Part shown: positions 19,500 to 30,471 of the stretch, piece after piece | Numbering within the stretch: the stretch's first letter is position 1 | How the letters are laid out: each line of letters begins with the position of its first letter | Origin: Magnaporthiopsis rhizophila | Taxonomy: Eukaryota; Ascomycota; Sordariomycetes; Magnaporthales; Magnaporthaceae | Reading direction: 5' to 3' | Assembly: GCA_003049465.1 (NCBI GenBank) | Contig: PYSS01000041.1 | Coordinates: 186,001-250,000 of the forward strand | Length of the DNA stretch: 64,000 bases | Made by a program: the position numbers and the translations under genes | The notes under the pieces: model-generated | Databases searched by the model: none | Told to the model about the DNA's origin: nothing | Seen by the model: only the letters and a program-made list of their open reading frames with translations

Positions 19500-21570
19500 T
19501 CATTTCTGCTCGGCATAGTCCTTCTCCCTGCTGGAATGTAGGCCAAGCTCTCCGTTCTCATCAGGCCCAGTCACCACACCGGTGCCGTCAATACGGTCCG
19601 TGTACGTGTCCATTACCACGCCGGGAGCAACTGACTGGTCTCCTGCATCGCGTGCCGAGCGCCTGACAAAGACGTTGAAATACCTCGGATAGACAAACAC
19701 GGAGACGGTAATGACCATGACAAGGTGCATTAAGGAAAAGGCAAAGACGTGCTGTGGGTCGGTGCGTTTGGAGTTGAACAGCGGATAGACCAGGCTCAGC
19801 AGCATCAGCAGGATCGGAGATGTGATGTACTTGAGCAGCGGCGCCCAAAGCTCGGGATCTTCCAGTTCTTGCCTGTGCCGACAACGCCGTTGAGATCTCT
19901 GGTGAGTTGGTTGCCCTGTGTTTGAGAAGCATGGATGCCGTCAGTAAGAAGGTTAGGGGAAAAAAAGGGATGACAGACAGACACCTACCGAGTAGAAAGT
20001 CATCCACCAGAATCGCCGAGCAAATTTGTTTCTGGCAAAGAAGCCTGGAGGGGACACATCGGGGTCCTTAGCCAACACGAGAGCCACTGCAGTCGCCAGC
20101 AAGAACAGACCAAAGCCGAAGCCAGCTCCGGCGCCCGGATGTATCATGTGGCCAACTACCATGCCAAAGACCTGGGCGAGAACGTAGCCGCCGTTGTAAA
20201 CGAGCATGGACGCCAGGCCGACCTGATCGATGATGTCCTTGTGTCTGTACAGCGTCGTGGCGGCGAAACACTCGGACCAGGTGACGAAGAACAAGGCCAG
20301 GTAGTTGACGCAGGTATCGACGGCGTCCAGCAGCTCGTAGCCGAACTCGGTGCAGTATACGAGCGAGATGAGGAACGAAACGACGGCGACGAGGGTGGGC
20401 CACCACGGGCGAGAGAGCTTGCGGCCCCATTCTGTGTCGCAGATGATGGTGACGACGCCCTCGAGCAGGGCAAACGTCGACGTCAGGCCCAGCAGGAATA
20501 GAGTGAAGAAAAAGACGACGGCGAAGAAGTTTGACCCGGGCATCTGCGACAGGGCCTCCGGGTAGGTGATGAAGCCGCTGGTGAAGGTGCTCAGCCGCTC
20601 CTCCGCGCTCGGCACCAAGCCCAGGAAGCCGACGATGCCGAAGACGGCAAAGGCGCCGACGACCTCGATGGTGGAGTTGCACAGCGCTACGATGACGGCG
20701 TCCTGCACCGTGTTGGCGTACTTGGCGTTGTACGACGCGTACGACGTGTAGTAGCCCATGCCGATGCCGACCGAGAAGAAGATCTGGCCCGTCGCCTCCT
20801 GCCAGATGGTGGCCCCGCCCAGCGTCCCGCCGCGCCACATGGCAAAGTACAATCGCACGCCGTCGATGGCGTTGGGCAGGGACACGGAGCGGCCGATGAG
20901 GACGACGAATCAGGATCAAGGGAAGCGCCATGGTGATGTAGATGACGCGCCCGATCAGGCCTGCGCCCTTGAAGCTGCAGAGCCACACCACGAACCATGT
21001 GAAGGCTGTCCATCCCACCGTTTCGCCCACCATTCCGGTGCCGGGATACCATTTATAGGACGCGACCCGGCCGTAGTCGTCGAGCCGCCCGCCCTGCCCC
21101 GGGATGTTGGCGACGACGACGTCGGCAAAGTATTCCCGCACGCGGCCCGTCCACGGCAACGGGCTGATGAAGGAAACGCGAAAGTAGTGCACGATCCAGG
21201 CGATGAGCGGCACGTAGTAGGTGGCGATGACATAACCGCTAAAGGCGACGGACCAGCCGCCGCCCTTGGCCCGCTTGTTGAGGTTGTGCCAGGCCAGCAC
21301 GCAGCCGCCGCGAAAGGCCTGGCCGACGGCCATCTCGAGCATCAGGATCGGGACGGCGAGCACGGCGAGGCCCATCAGGTAAGGTGTGAAGAACTGCAGG
21401 CCGTGGTTGTTGAACACGATGGACGGGAACCGGAGCAGGTTGCCCAGCCCGACGGCGCCGCCCATGGCCGCCATGATGAAGGCCCAGCGCGAGCCCCATT
21501 GGTCGCGCCCGTCTTCGCCCTTTTGGGGAGGCGGGAGGACGACGTTGATGGCTTTTTTGAGTGCTTCCAT
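19500..21570 (-). pseudogene. Sodium:neurotransmitter symporter family transporter, two frameshifts
   Basis: The start at 21570 gives a fungal SNF-family N-terminus with the signature WGSRWAFIMAAMGGAVGLGN and LLRFPSI (TM1 sodium site). The frame runs to about 20908, where one extra base (GAATC on the plus strand) shifts it: IYITMALPLILI should continue into IGRSVSLPNAIDGV, which is in the next frame. The second frame runs to an intron at 19916-19988 (GTAGGT...CACAG), re-enters as GNQLTRDLNGVVGTGKNW, and needs one more base at about 19853-19856 to reach ELWAPLLKYITSPIL and the stop at 19500. Apart from the indels the roughly 12-helix transporter is complete and has no in-frame stops, so a sequencing error or a very young pseudogene are both possible. 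If functional it would be a sodium-coupled amino-acid/organic solute symporter of the plasma membrane. Confidence 0.8.
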
Positions 21571-22039
21571 GGTGGCCGCGCAGAAGATGAGAGGCGGGGG
21601 AATCGTTGCGGCGTCGCGCAGGGGGCAGGACCGGTCCTTATCAGCGCGTCATCGCGTCTCGCAGGATTGACCGCCTAGCCGCCACGCCAGCTCAGAGGAG
21701 AGACGTGGCCGCACGCCCGGTTTTCAACGTCTTGAAAAGGATCCGCGAAGCCCTTCGGCGCTTGGCGGTTCCCTTAGTTTTGGGGAATGACGCGGATGTC
21801 TCGGTCGAGCCGGCTATTGGGATCGCTTGACCCACGCACGCCCAGAGGATGACCTCAGCGCCAAACCACGCGGCGAGCCACACAGCTGCCTGTTTGGAAA
21901 GTGCCAAGCGGTGGGTTTGAGGATGCTGAGATGGGAGATGGGATTGGCTGCTGGCGGCGGATGGACTTGGCATTCTTGGGATTCCAGAAAAGGTCGAGAA
22001 AGTGACGCCGCCGTTTTGGGCGGCCTCGGCACGCAAACT
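21571..22039. other. Intergenic region upstream of the SNF-family gene
   Basis: SNF promoter side on the left, HET-gene 3' flank on the right. No supported gene. Confidence 0.5.
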
Positions 22040-24222
22040 TCATACCAAGGCAAAAGTTTCCAGTTTTTTGCCTTTTGCTCGAAGCGCCTCCTCCAAAGCC
22101 TCTGACAAAAGTCGCGGGTCGTAGTCGACAACCTCCCCGGTGTCGGTATTCCGGAAAAACTCGCAAATGGCCGGGTCATCAGGGCCAAGGTCTCTCCCCA
22201 GACTTTCGGCGCCTACCCTCTCCCAGACGGGATCTGGTCCAAGTCGGGGATCGCCGGCAGTGACCTCGCCCGTGTCCGGATTGAAGAAGCGGTATACTTC
22301 CCTGAACATTGACTTCTCGTAGCGCCACAGCTGCACCTGCCATGGATGCGGCAGCGGCCCGAGGAGAGCGGTGGCGTCGTGCAGCCCGTAGACAAAGCAG
22401 TAGCCGACGAGTTGGAAAGTGCCGCCAGGACGCGGTCGGAGGACCACCGGCGGATCGCAGCCTAAAAACACGGAGATGATGTCGCCTGTCGCATCTGCTT
22501 AGCTGGGGAAGCGAGAGCAAGGGATAAAATTTGAAAGGTGCTACGTGAGAACGTACCAGGCTGGGTTGCCACCGGGCCGAGTCCCAGGTAGCCTTCTTCA
22601 GTCGAAAGCAGAGCTCGCCTGAGGACGCAGTTGTAGGCGCGGTTGCTGAGGGATACGCTTCGGTCGAATCGGTCGACCGAGTGCCCCGGCTTCGCGCGCT
22701 CCCCAAACTCGGCAGGAACCGCCGTTTGTGATTTCCATTCTTCCAAAGTAGGCATGTAAGAATTCTTGGGCCATCGGTCCCTAATCCGATGCTGTAGGAG
22801 TGTAACTGCGTATGCGTCCAAAAGACTACCGCCAGCTACGTAGCTCCGTCCCTGGAGATCATCTGGCTCCCACGTTCGCACCGTCATCAAGCCGATGCCG
22901 GGATCGTTCGACACCACCGGATCGTTTACCCGGCTGACCGTGGCAGCTCGTAGACCCGTGACTTCCAGCAGGTTCGGAGCTCGGTACGTGAAATGGATTT
23001 TCGAGTGTCCCGCGCTGAACTGTTGTCTTGATCCCCACCCAGGGACGTCAGGGGAGGTCCAATCCGGGACCCAAGATGGCCCACCGATCTTCCGATCGCT
23101 CATCTCGCAAGCGAACAGTTCCCATCTTCCAAAATGGTGTAGATGGTGGAGGAAGGAGTCAAGATATACGTCTTGGACGGTGACGCCATCCGCGTAGTTG
23201 GGGTGAATGCGCTTCGCGAACCCCCGCGGGGCCATTCCTAGCATGCCGTAAATTTTGTCCTTGGGATCCAGGCATTGCTGCCGGCGAGAATTCTCCATCA
23301 ACGACATCAAGGTCTTGTCGCGATGGTCCTCCGAAATTCGCACAGCTTCGAGCACCAGTTGCCGCAGCCCCGCGTAGGGCAAATTGTTCTTGCTGTACAG
23401 ACAAATGACGGCGCGCCTAAACAGGCTGAAGCGTATGACGTCGTCTCCGCATTGCACAACGGCAAGGCTGTTCGCGAGGGCGACCTCCTGGATGACCCAT
23501 AATCGTCGGAACCAGCGGCGGTCAAGCAGGTTGTATATGGCCTTCCACGTCGCGGCAGAATACGGGAGATCCACCGCTTCGTCACACCACGTCGGGTGCT
23601 CCGCGCCAGGAGACGCAACTTTGGCTCCGTCCAAAGTAACCTCCACCTGACTTCCGAGATGCTCAAGAGTCGACAAGGCCAGTGTGGTGTCCGCTGCCGC
23701 CGGTCCCAGCCAGACGATTACTCGCTGTGCTAGCCTGTAGACGTCGCCCATTCGGCGTACCTGCTTTTCTCTCTCTGCATTGTCGTCTTGGTTGATGCAC
23801 AGAGCGTCTATCCAGAGAGTCCGTGCTTCTTTCTCGCGGCGGAGATGTCGAAGAGCCAGGGAAAGGCTCCGACCAACCAACAACAAGCCGCCCGGGTTGA
23901 GAGCCGATCCTGTGATTGCGTGGTGTGGGACTACTGTCACCTCCTGTGGGTCGTCCTGGGAACCCCAGACATAAGACAGTGCCTCAAATGACGGCTCAAG
24001 GATTTTCTGTATGTCGCTTTGCGAAGGACGTTGCTTGTGGTCTTGTTCTGGTTCAGTCGGCGACGAATGGAGCACCTCAACGTGGAGTTGGTCGTCAACC
24101 TTGCCAGGCAAAAGACCGATGAGCCGAATGTCCCTCGTCGCGTCTTCCAACGGCTCATAGTTGAAGTAGTCCGCAGGTTTGATCTTGGCGGACCTGAGAT
24201 TCGTCGATACGTAAAGGGACAT
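22040..24222 (-). CDS. HET-domain (heterokaryon incompatibility-like) protein
   Basis: Two exons in transcript order: 24222-22557 and 22485-22040, with a 71-nt intron (GTACGT...CGACAG); the junction makes a Gly codon. I prefer the ATG at 24222 (MSLYVSTNLRSAKIKPADYF); an in-frame ATG at 24327 would add 35 residues. HET-domain blocks are clear: YEPLEDATRDIRLIGLLPG, FEALSYVWGS, RTLWIDALCINQ, ERVRRM-like EKQVRRMGDVY, RVIVWLGPA, WFRRLWVIQEVALA, DKIYGMLGMA. The second exon carries the usual C-terminal AYPFVHGLHDATA-like block (YCFVYGLHDATALLG). HET domains trigger allorecognition cell death in filamentous ascomycetes, but most family members, including this one, have unknown partners. No NACHT/NLR partner gene is adjacent. 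Confidence 0.88.
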
Positions 24223-25205
24223 CTTGGGGAAAATGCTGAGGGATTCGACCAAGAATTTGTGGAGGGTGCCAGGTGGCGGTGGAATGCCCGACACGCGGAA
24301 AAGATAAAAGCGGCTGAGACTCGCCACACAGCTCCGAGGTCACTGTGCAGCAAACCAGAAACGGGCGGACAAGACGCCCTCCGGCGGCGTGCGGCAAAAG
24401 AAAACGAAGACCAGCCAAGTGTGTTCCGGGCTACTGATCGCGGTTCATATAGGCGCACGTGCTTGCCGGCCCGATTCCGATGGGACCAGGAGAGAAGGAA
24501 AAGCCGCGGAGGGAGAGAAAAGAGAGTCCAGCCTTATGCACGCCGACCCCGCGGGAATGCCAAAAAGAGGCGGGTGTTTTTGCCCAAAGGTAACGACGGC
24601 ATGGCGCCCTAAACGCCCCCAAGCTAATCAAATTCCTAAAAAAAAAAAAAAAAGGTTTTTAGCACCCCATAACCACCACCTAGCGCCCGGCTCGCGTGAA
24701 TCCCTAGCAACCAGCCCACAAAATCGTTGAGACGCTTGACTGTTCGCTTCAATGTAATTGCAGCCAACGCAAAGAAAAAGGAAGAAAAAAAGCAAATAGG
24801 AAAACTGCAATCGGGATTTCTAAATAATGTTCCTTTTTTGTGTAAAGTATGTTATTTTGCGTGAGGTTACGGTTGATCGAAAATCAAAATTAGCGCGTTG
24901 TAGCCTTTGCCTTTCGGCCGCTATCACATGAAAGTGCCCGACGGTCGAGCAAGGTCCCGTACGGGGATTTGATTGGGACGATCGCTTGCATGAAACCTGG
25001 GTGCCCGCATCAAAGTTGGAGGACTACATATTATCAATCATCCGGGCATTTGGCTACGAAGTGGTTGGGGCATTTATAAAATCCCGGCCAGTGCCGATCA
25101 ATCCTTTCGAAATTTTTTTTTTTTTTTTTTTTTTAGTTGGCCTAAAAGATTATCAGCTGTATCAATCAAATCACTTCCCAAGCCTTCATTGCACCTCAGT
25201 ACAAA
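24223..25205. other. AT-richer intergenic region between the HET and cupin-like genes
   Basis: Contains A/T homopolymers (A run near 24638-24652, T run 25113-25134) and no supported gene. The two flanking genes are divergently transcribed, so both promoters lie here. Confidence 0.5.
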
Positions 25206-26294
25206 ATGACAGAGCGGTTTCGTAATACCGATGTCCGCGAGGGCGGTGCAGATCTGAGCTTGGAGATCCCACACTCGGACATCACGCGCGTTTTGCGGGG
25301 TGTCGCAGTAGCCATGAAGAGCTCGGACGACGAGCTCGGCCTCATTCAAGGCTGGCTTACATCAGGGAGCAGCAAAGACAAGACTGTAGGAGTCGCCTCC
25401 CCAACGATGAGCTCTTCAGTCGATGACACTTCTCCAGCGGTGTTGTCAGTCTCTGATTGGCTTGCTCTGGTAGCCGCGGCGGCCGAGTCTTGTGAGCAAG
25501 GCGGCATTGTCCGGGCCAAGTTGTTGGCAAGATTTACCGTCGGCCTGGCTTTTCTCCGTCAGAAATCACGACAGAATCGACTTGTCAGCCCTGCCGAACT
25601 CGAATTCGTATGGCGCCTCACTTGCGACATGCTCTCTAATAGCGCCAGTCTTCCAAACCCTCTGGGGACTGCAGCCCGCAGTGCGCAGGGGTTTCTCGGC
25701 ATCGCCCTCTGCAGCCTCGTGGGGGACGGCAAGATCGACGAGCTGTTTCGCCTGCACGTCTGGCTCCCGGATGGACATCGAGGCAACCCGGACTTCGCGA
25801 TTCACTCTCACCAGCCCTGGGCCCAGAGCTGGATCCTGGCCGGGGAGGGCAGAGACTGCGCGTTCCACGTCGAGCGGGTAGCCGACCCTGCCCTCGCAAC
25901 GCACAACGAGTATTCCCTCCGCTGGAGCGGCTCATCCGGCAATAACACGGCCGAAAAGGCGTACAAGACACACCAAACGTTTTCAATCGTCGAGAAGACC
26001 GAACAGAGCGTGAGGGCAAGTCTACTGCATACGGAACTCCACACAAGAGACATGAGTTATACCATCCCAGCGGCGTCTTTCCATACCACGAGAGTCGAGC
26101 CGGGCGTTTTGCATGCAACCTTGTTCTTCTTCGATGCCCAACGCGGCTTCGTTAACGAATCTCGCGTCCTCGGTCCCGTCGATGGCAGTGCTTTTATTCA
26201 GCATCGAGACCCTGCCGGCACCACCCCGGCAATGCTTGCAAAGCAAGTTGATGCGTTACGAACATGTGAGGCTTTGAGAATAGAATGTACCTAG
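25206..26294 (+). CDS. Uncharacterised protein, possibly with a cupin-like domain
   Basis: Intronless, 362 residues, ATG at 25206 shortly after a 22-nt T run. The first 190 residues look alpha-helical and variable. From about 195 the sequence has the alternation of a beta-barrel: LFRLHVWLPDGHRGNPDFAI, then HSHQPWAQSWILAGEGRD, then a later SYTIPAASFHTTRVEPGVL and ATLFFFD. His residues in HSH and in the second block sit where single-domain cupins of the cysteine-dioxygenase type bind metal; this fold assignment is my inference. No signal peptide or TM segment. It is divergent from the HET gene. I do not know its function. Confidence 0.75.
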   Translation: MTERFRNTDVREGGADLSLEIPHSDITRVLRGVAVAMKSSDDELGLIQGWLTSGSSKDKTVGVASPTMSSSVDDTSPAVLSVSDWLALVAAAAESCEQGGIVRAKLLARFTVGLAFLRQKSRQNRLVSPAELEFVWRLTCDMLSNSASLPNPLGTAARSAQGFLGIALCSLVGDGKIDELFRLHVWLPDGHRGNPDFAIHSHQPWAQSWILAGEGRDCAFHVERVADPALATHNEYSLRWSGSSGNNTAEKAYKTHQTFSIVEKTEQSVRASLLHTELHTRDMSYTIPAASFHTTRVEPGVLHATLFFFDAQRGFVNESRVLGPVDGSAFIQHRDPAGTTPAMLAKQVDALRTCEALRIECT

Positions 26295-26621
26295 AAAGTG
26301 GCATTTCGGGGAGAATTCTGCATCGAAAGGCTTTCGAGCGGCGCTGGCATTGTGTGACTTGAAGGGAGACGGCAGCTTTCCAACACGTCGCCAGTCGGTA
26401 CCCAAAAAGAAACCCAAAAACCCCAAACCTAAGACCCAAATGGGTACCCATTTTTTGGGTCGACGCACGGGTTGAAATGGGTACCCGTGGGTGGGTTTTG
26501 GCTTAATTAGCCTATAGCATGGCAACGCCCGACACTAAACCCGGCGGGCAAAACACCACTTTTCAGATTATACAAGGGAGGATAAATGTAAAAACATATC
26601 AGGCGCCCTCTAGACCCTGCG
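26295..26621. other. Intergenic region with GGGTACCCA/AACCC-rich motifs
   Basis: 26397-26510 contains repeated ACCCA/GGGTACCC units, including two ATGGGTACCC palindromes about 40 nt apart. No gene seen. Confidence 0.5.
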
Positions 26622-27883
26622 TCACTGCTGGTACAGCTTTATAGAGTTAAACAGCCAGTAGGCCTCGGTGTACGCCTGCGGATTCCGTCCCACATACGCC
26701 TCGCACGTTCCGCCAGGGGCAGACCGGCACTGCGGATTTCCCTCGGTCTGCTCGGTCCAGTCGTAGATGATGTCGCCGCAAAAGGCCGTGTTGATGATCT
26801 AGCATTGGCTCGACACCTTAGCAAACAAAAGCAGCCCCAAGCACAACGGGACGGCACGTACAATGGTCTGGTTCCTGAACCTCTGCGGGACGTTACACGA
26901 GCTCCCGGACTGGAAGTTGGCCTGCGGCGTCCCCCACTGCGACACGGACGGCGTCGGTCGCCCGCTGCTAATATCGGCAGGGATGCGCGAGCGCGGAAAG
27001 AACCAGATCTTGATGCCGCTGCTGTCGAGCAGGGTGGCGTAGACGCCGCCGTTGTTGCTGTTGAAGCCGGACCCGAACGAGTTGGTCGCCCCGTCCACGC
27101 CGCAGCCGGATCTGCCAGTGTGTGTTTAATTAGCTGAGGCGGGGGCAGACAAGGGGAGCTTGGGTGGCGATGGGACTCACGGGTTGTCGCCGCCCTCGCA
27201 GTTGGCACCCGCGTGCAGGTCGCAGTCCTTTCTAAGTTCTGGACCCTGCAGGTTGGGGAAATTGCAAGTGCCGCACGTGTGCAGGGAGACCGTGTTGGCC
27301 GACTGTCGAGTCCAGCCGTTGCCCTCGAGGATATCGATCTCGCTGTAGGGGCTTTCTGCAAAGTTGAAGCTCCAGCTGGCGACGACAACAACCGTCAGTC
27401 GAAAGAAACGCGGTCCTGAGAGCAGAGACCTTACAAGGCAGGCCACACGCCGCAAGAGTTCCCCGGCATGTGCTGGATGTCGGCGATCAGGAGCCCCGTG
27501 TCAAACGTCTGCTTGGACTCGAGCCGCACGCTCTTCCGGCCGATGCCGGACGTCGGCACCGTGGCTGTGCTGTCGGCGCCTATGTAGATCTGGCTGCCGC
27601 GGATCCCCGCCAGACCCGTCCGCGTGGCCTCTGAGGCGCTGACGTACTCGACGAAGCCATTGGTCGGGTCGTTTACGCCGATGAGCTGCTGGAAGTACGC
27701 TGCCTGTGGAAACGGCTTATATCAGTCTCGCGTTTTGGGGATTCGCCCCTGAAGGACGGAACGTACATCGCGGAAGTAGAACTGGTCGAAGAAGTTGGTG
27801 CGGTCGTAGGTCCTTGTCAGCCGGTACTGGGCACTGACGCCGGCTGCCGCGGCCAGGAAAAGAATGAGGGACGATGTCGACAT
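26622..27883 (-). CDS. Secreted GH16 endo-beta-1,3(4)-glucanase
   Basis: Five exons in transcript order: 27883-27767, 27703-27435, 27375-27181, 27111-26862, 26798-26622; 335 residues. All four introns (59-69 nt) have GT...AG ends and keep phase. No single frame shows the gene; it appears only after splicing. The signal peptide (MSTSSLILFLAAAAGVSA) is followed by the GH16 jelly roll. The catalytic stretch SPYSEIDILEG puts the nucleophile at Glu141 and acid/base at Glu146, preceded by NSCGVWPAFW and followed by NTVSLHTCGTC, IKIWFFPRSRIP and FCGD. The enzyme should cleave mixed-linked or beta-1,3-glucans outside the cell or in the wall. The C-terminus ends soon after the catalytic domain, without a GPI signal or binding module. 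Confidence 0.9.
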
Positions 27884-29184
27884 GGCGAACAGCTCTTACA
27901 CAAGCTACTTGTTCATGATGCAGCACACAGGCGAGAACATCTGCTCCATTTCCTCGTTCGTACCCGCGGTATATACACACCAGCAGTCGCCAGTATCATC
28001 TCCCGTCAGTACGTCCCAGCATAATATCATTTTGAGCAATTCCTCATGCGAGGGCCCACATTCAGGGGCGTGAGGATGACAAGTCCCGTCGCCATGGCAC
28101 GTTGCATGGCCGACATGTGGAGTTCTGCGCCGCTTATTAACCACGAGATCCTCGGACCCGCCGCCTCGGACTCGGAAAGAGGCAGCCTAGAATTTTCCGT
28201 GAGACGGGATGCAACGCTGCTAACGTGCTAGTTCATTTAGAGACCCGGGTGATCTCCCAACAGGGCATGCACTTCATGCATCTATTGACGACTATCGATT
28301 CCGTGGTTTTTTTTTTTTACCTACGTCAGCACGGCACAACATCGACCCATGGGGCAAACACAATCGGCCGAAAGAAGCATTGTGGAGATCGAGCCAAAAG
28401 CCACGGGGACGTTGACATAGCAGGAGTTATCGGAGGTCTCGGGCTGGAAAATAACTTTTTCCATTACGAGTGATGAGTTCGAGGCTCCTCGCCCTTTAGG
28501 ACCAGAAGGCTGTGACTATTGGCATCAAGTCACAGCCTAGCGCACGGTTAGCGGGCCGAACATGGTTGAAATAAGCCTAAACCGAAACCAGGGCCGGTGC
28601 CGACCCTATCTCAACGACATGATGCTTTGCAAGAATGGCGGTGAGAGTGGTGTGAAGCTTTTCGAGGCTTTGAAGTAAATTCGTAAGGGTCCTGTTTATT
28701 AATTACCGAGAACCTACCGAAGGCCCCGTTAATTAGCATGGCACCAGTTTCGCCTCAAAGCCAACCCTCTTCCTGAATCAAGTTGTAAGAACGGCTAGCG
28801 GAGTGGTATGAAGCTTTTCGAGGCTTCAAAGTAAATTCATAACATTCTGGTTGCGGGGAACCTACCGAGATTCAATCTCCATTACTCCCGCCCCATCAGC
28901 ATGGCACCAGTTTCGCCTCAGAGCCAGCCCTTTCTCCGAATGACCTTGAAGTGATATATATCTGAACCTTTAGACCTGGAGCACCGCGGTCCTAAGGCAT
29001 CCATCTGAAATTTGGCAGCACATAAAATCCGATCATCTTCTCGCTCCACAACCGAAACCACAACTTCTCCAGCCCCAAACCCCAAACCCCAAACCCCAAA
29101 CCAGAACTCGCCATACCCAGACTTCCAACAGCAGAACTCGCTAAACCCCAGACGCCAGACTGGAGCTACTTCAAATCTGGCAAA
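27884..29184. other. Gene-poor 1.3-kb region with a diverged duplication
   Basis: GH16 promoter on the left. It holds a T run near 28305-28317, two diverged direct copies of a block of about 145 nt (28645 and 28801), and a (CCCAAAC)4-type microsatellite at 29073-29102 just before the 2EXR gene. No coding signal. Confidence 0.55.
28645..28949. repeat. Tandem pair of diverged ~145-nt direct repeats
   Basis: GAGTGGTGTGAAGCTTTTCG at 28645 recurs as GAGTGGTATGAAGCTTTTCG at 28801. The shared order continues through AAGTAAATTC, GAACCTACCGA, AGCATGGCACCAGTTTCGCC and AGCCA(A/G)CCC, with many transitions and a 156-nt offset. Confidence 0.75.
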
Positions 29185-30210
29185 ATGCCCTCTAACGCCC
29201 ACTCTTTCACTGGCTTCGGCTGTATGCCCAAGGAACTCCGCGACATGGTCTGGAAGTTCGCCGCCATGCCTTCCAATCGCCCGGGTGTCCATTTCTTGAC
29301 CGCTACCTCCACCAAGCCCTTCGATACCCAAAAAACCAGAGACGACCTCGTGGAAGGCCTCCGTCACCTGCTCGCCCATCGACGATGTGGGCGACAACGG
29401 CGCTCTGCCAGTCCGCCCCTACTCCAGCGACGCCTTTTAGAAACATAACCCGTCCACCTATACAACACTCCGCGGACTCCGGGCCGCCGGGCCCGCCCAG
29501 CGCGAACACGGACAAGACCTGTGTTCTCGAGGCCGACGACAAGGGCGGGAAGGAATACTTCCAGGTCTCGCCGCAGGATCTCGTTTGCGTCAAGCCCGCC
29601 GACCTGGTGCGCGCGCTTGTCACCAACCAGACCACAACCGGCTGCTACTGCCAGGGCTCGGAGCACGTCGCCCTCGAGTTCAATCTGATCTTGGCGGCCA
29701 GGTTCTTGCGCGAGGACCCGGCGCGGCCCGTGGGCGAGTTCATCCATCTCTACAATCCTGCGAGGACAGTGAGGAACAGCGGGATTTTCCGCGCTCATTT
29801 GCTCCTGCAGCGGCTCTGGCTCATCGACTACGGGCTCAAGAGACGGTCCTCCGGCGAAGACGACGAGAACAAGCAGCTCCTGCAAAACCGGGCCGTGTTT
29901 TACGGGGAACGGTTATCGATTTGTCGAGGTCCGGCAGGGAGATTTGGGCTGGGAACTGAAGGGTCGAGAGCTTACGACCATAAAGGACCCCGAGTGGAAC
30001 CCCTTCGAGCTCATCAAGCACGCACACGATAAAGCATCGTGGCACTCGTACTCAGAAGGCGACATCCCCGACACGGCGGCGAACCACAAGTGCCCATGCG
30101 GGTTCGAGGGCGCGCGGGAGGTCGTGTCCCCAGATGGGGATGTGGTCATAGCGCATGGCCCGATGCTGGGGGTTTTGGCGTGCGAGTCGTGGGAGGAGGA
30201 TGAGGCGTGA
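29185..30210 (+). pseudogene. 2EXR-domain protein gene, broken by frameshifts and a stop
   Basis: The 5' part begins MPSNAHSFTGFG and has the 2EXR signature MPKELRDMVWKFAAMP with RPGVHF. The frame then shifts at an A6 run (29330-29335); the next frame gives TSWKASVTCSPIDDVGDNG and meets TAG at 29438-29440. A third segment from about 29500 (DKTCVLEADDKGGKEYF) is open to 29903. A GGGG run (29904-29907) again shifts the frame into RFVEVRQGDLGWELKGREL and the stop at 30210. Together the pieces make about one normal 2EXR protein. All indels fall in homopolymers, so sequence errors are possible; the TAG argues for real decay. The family's role is unknown. Confidence 0.65.
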
Positions 30211-30471
30211 GCGGGAGGAGGGCTTGATCGGAACGCGGAGTCGGATGACATGGGTCACGGCACCGGACTGAGTGTGATGTTTCCCGGACAACAGAGCTTG
30301 AGGGTATATTGCCACGCAAGGAAGGAAACAGCTATACTATGCAAAACAAGCAACCACTAGCGTAGTGTATATACACATACAGACGCTTTATGCCCACCAT
30401 ATCTACTACTACACTTTCCACCTTCCACCTTCCACCACTTTTTTCACACAGGCCAGAAGAAGCCGCAAGGC

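Noticed and set aside
29073..29102. (CCCAAAC)n as possible telomere-like sequence
   Set aside because: Fungal telomeres here would be TTAGGG; this is four units of a different 7-mer in a 5' leader, a simple microsatellite.
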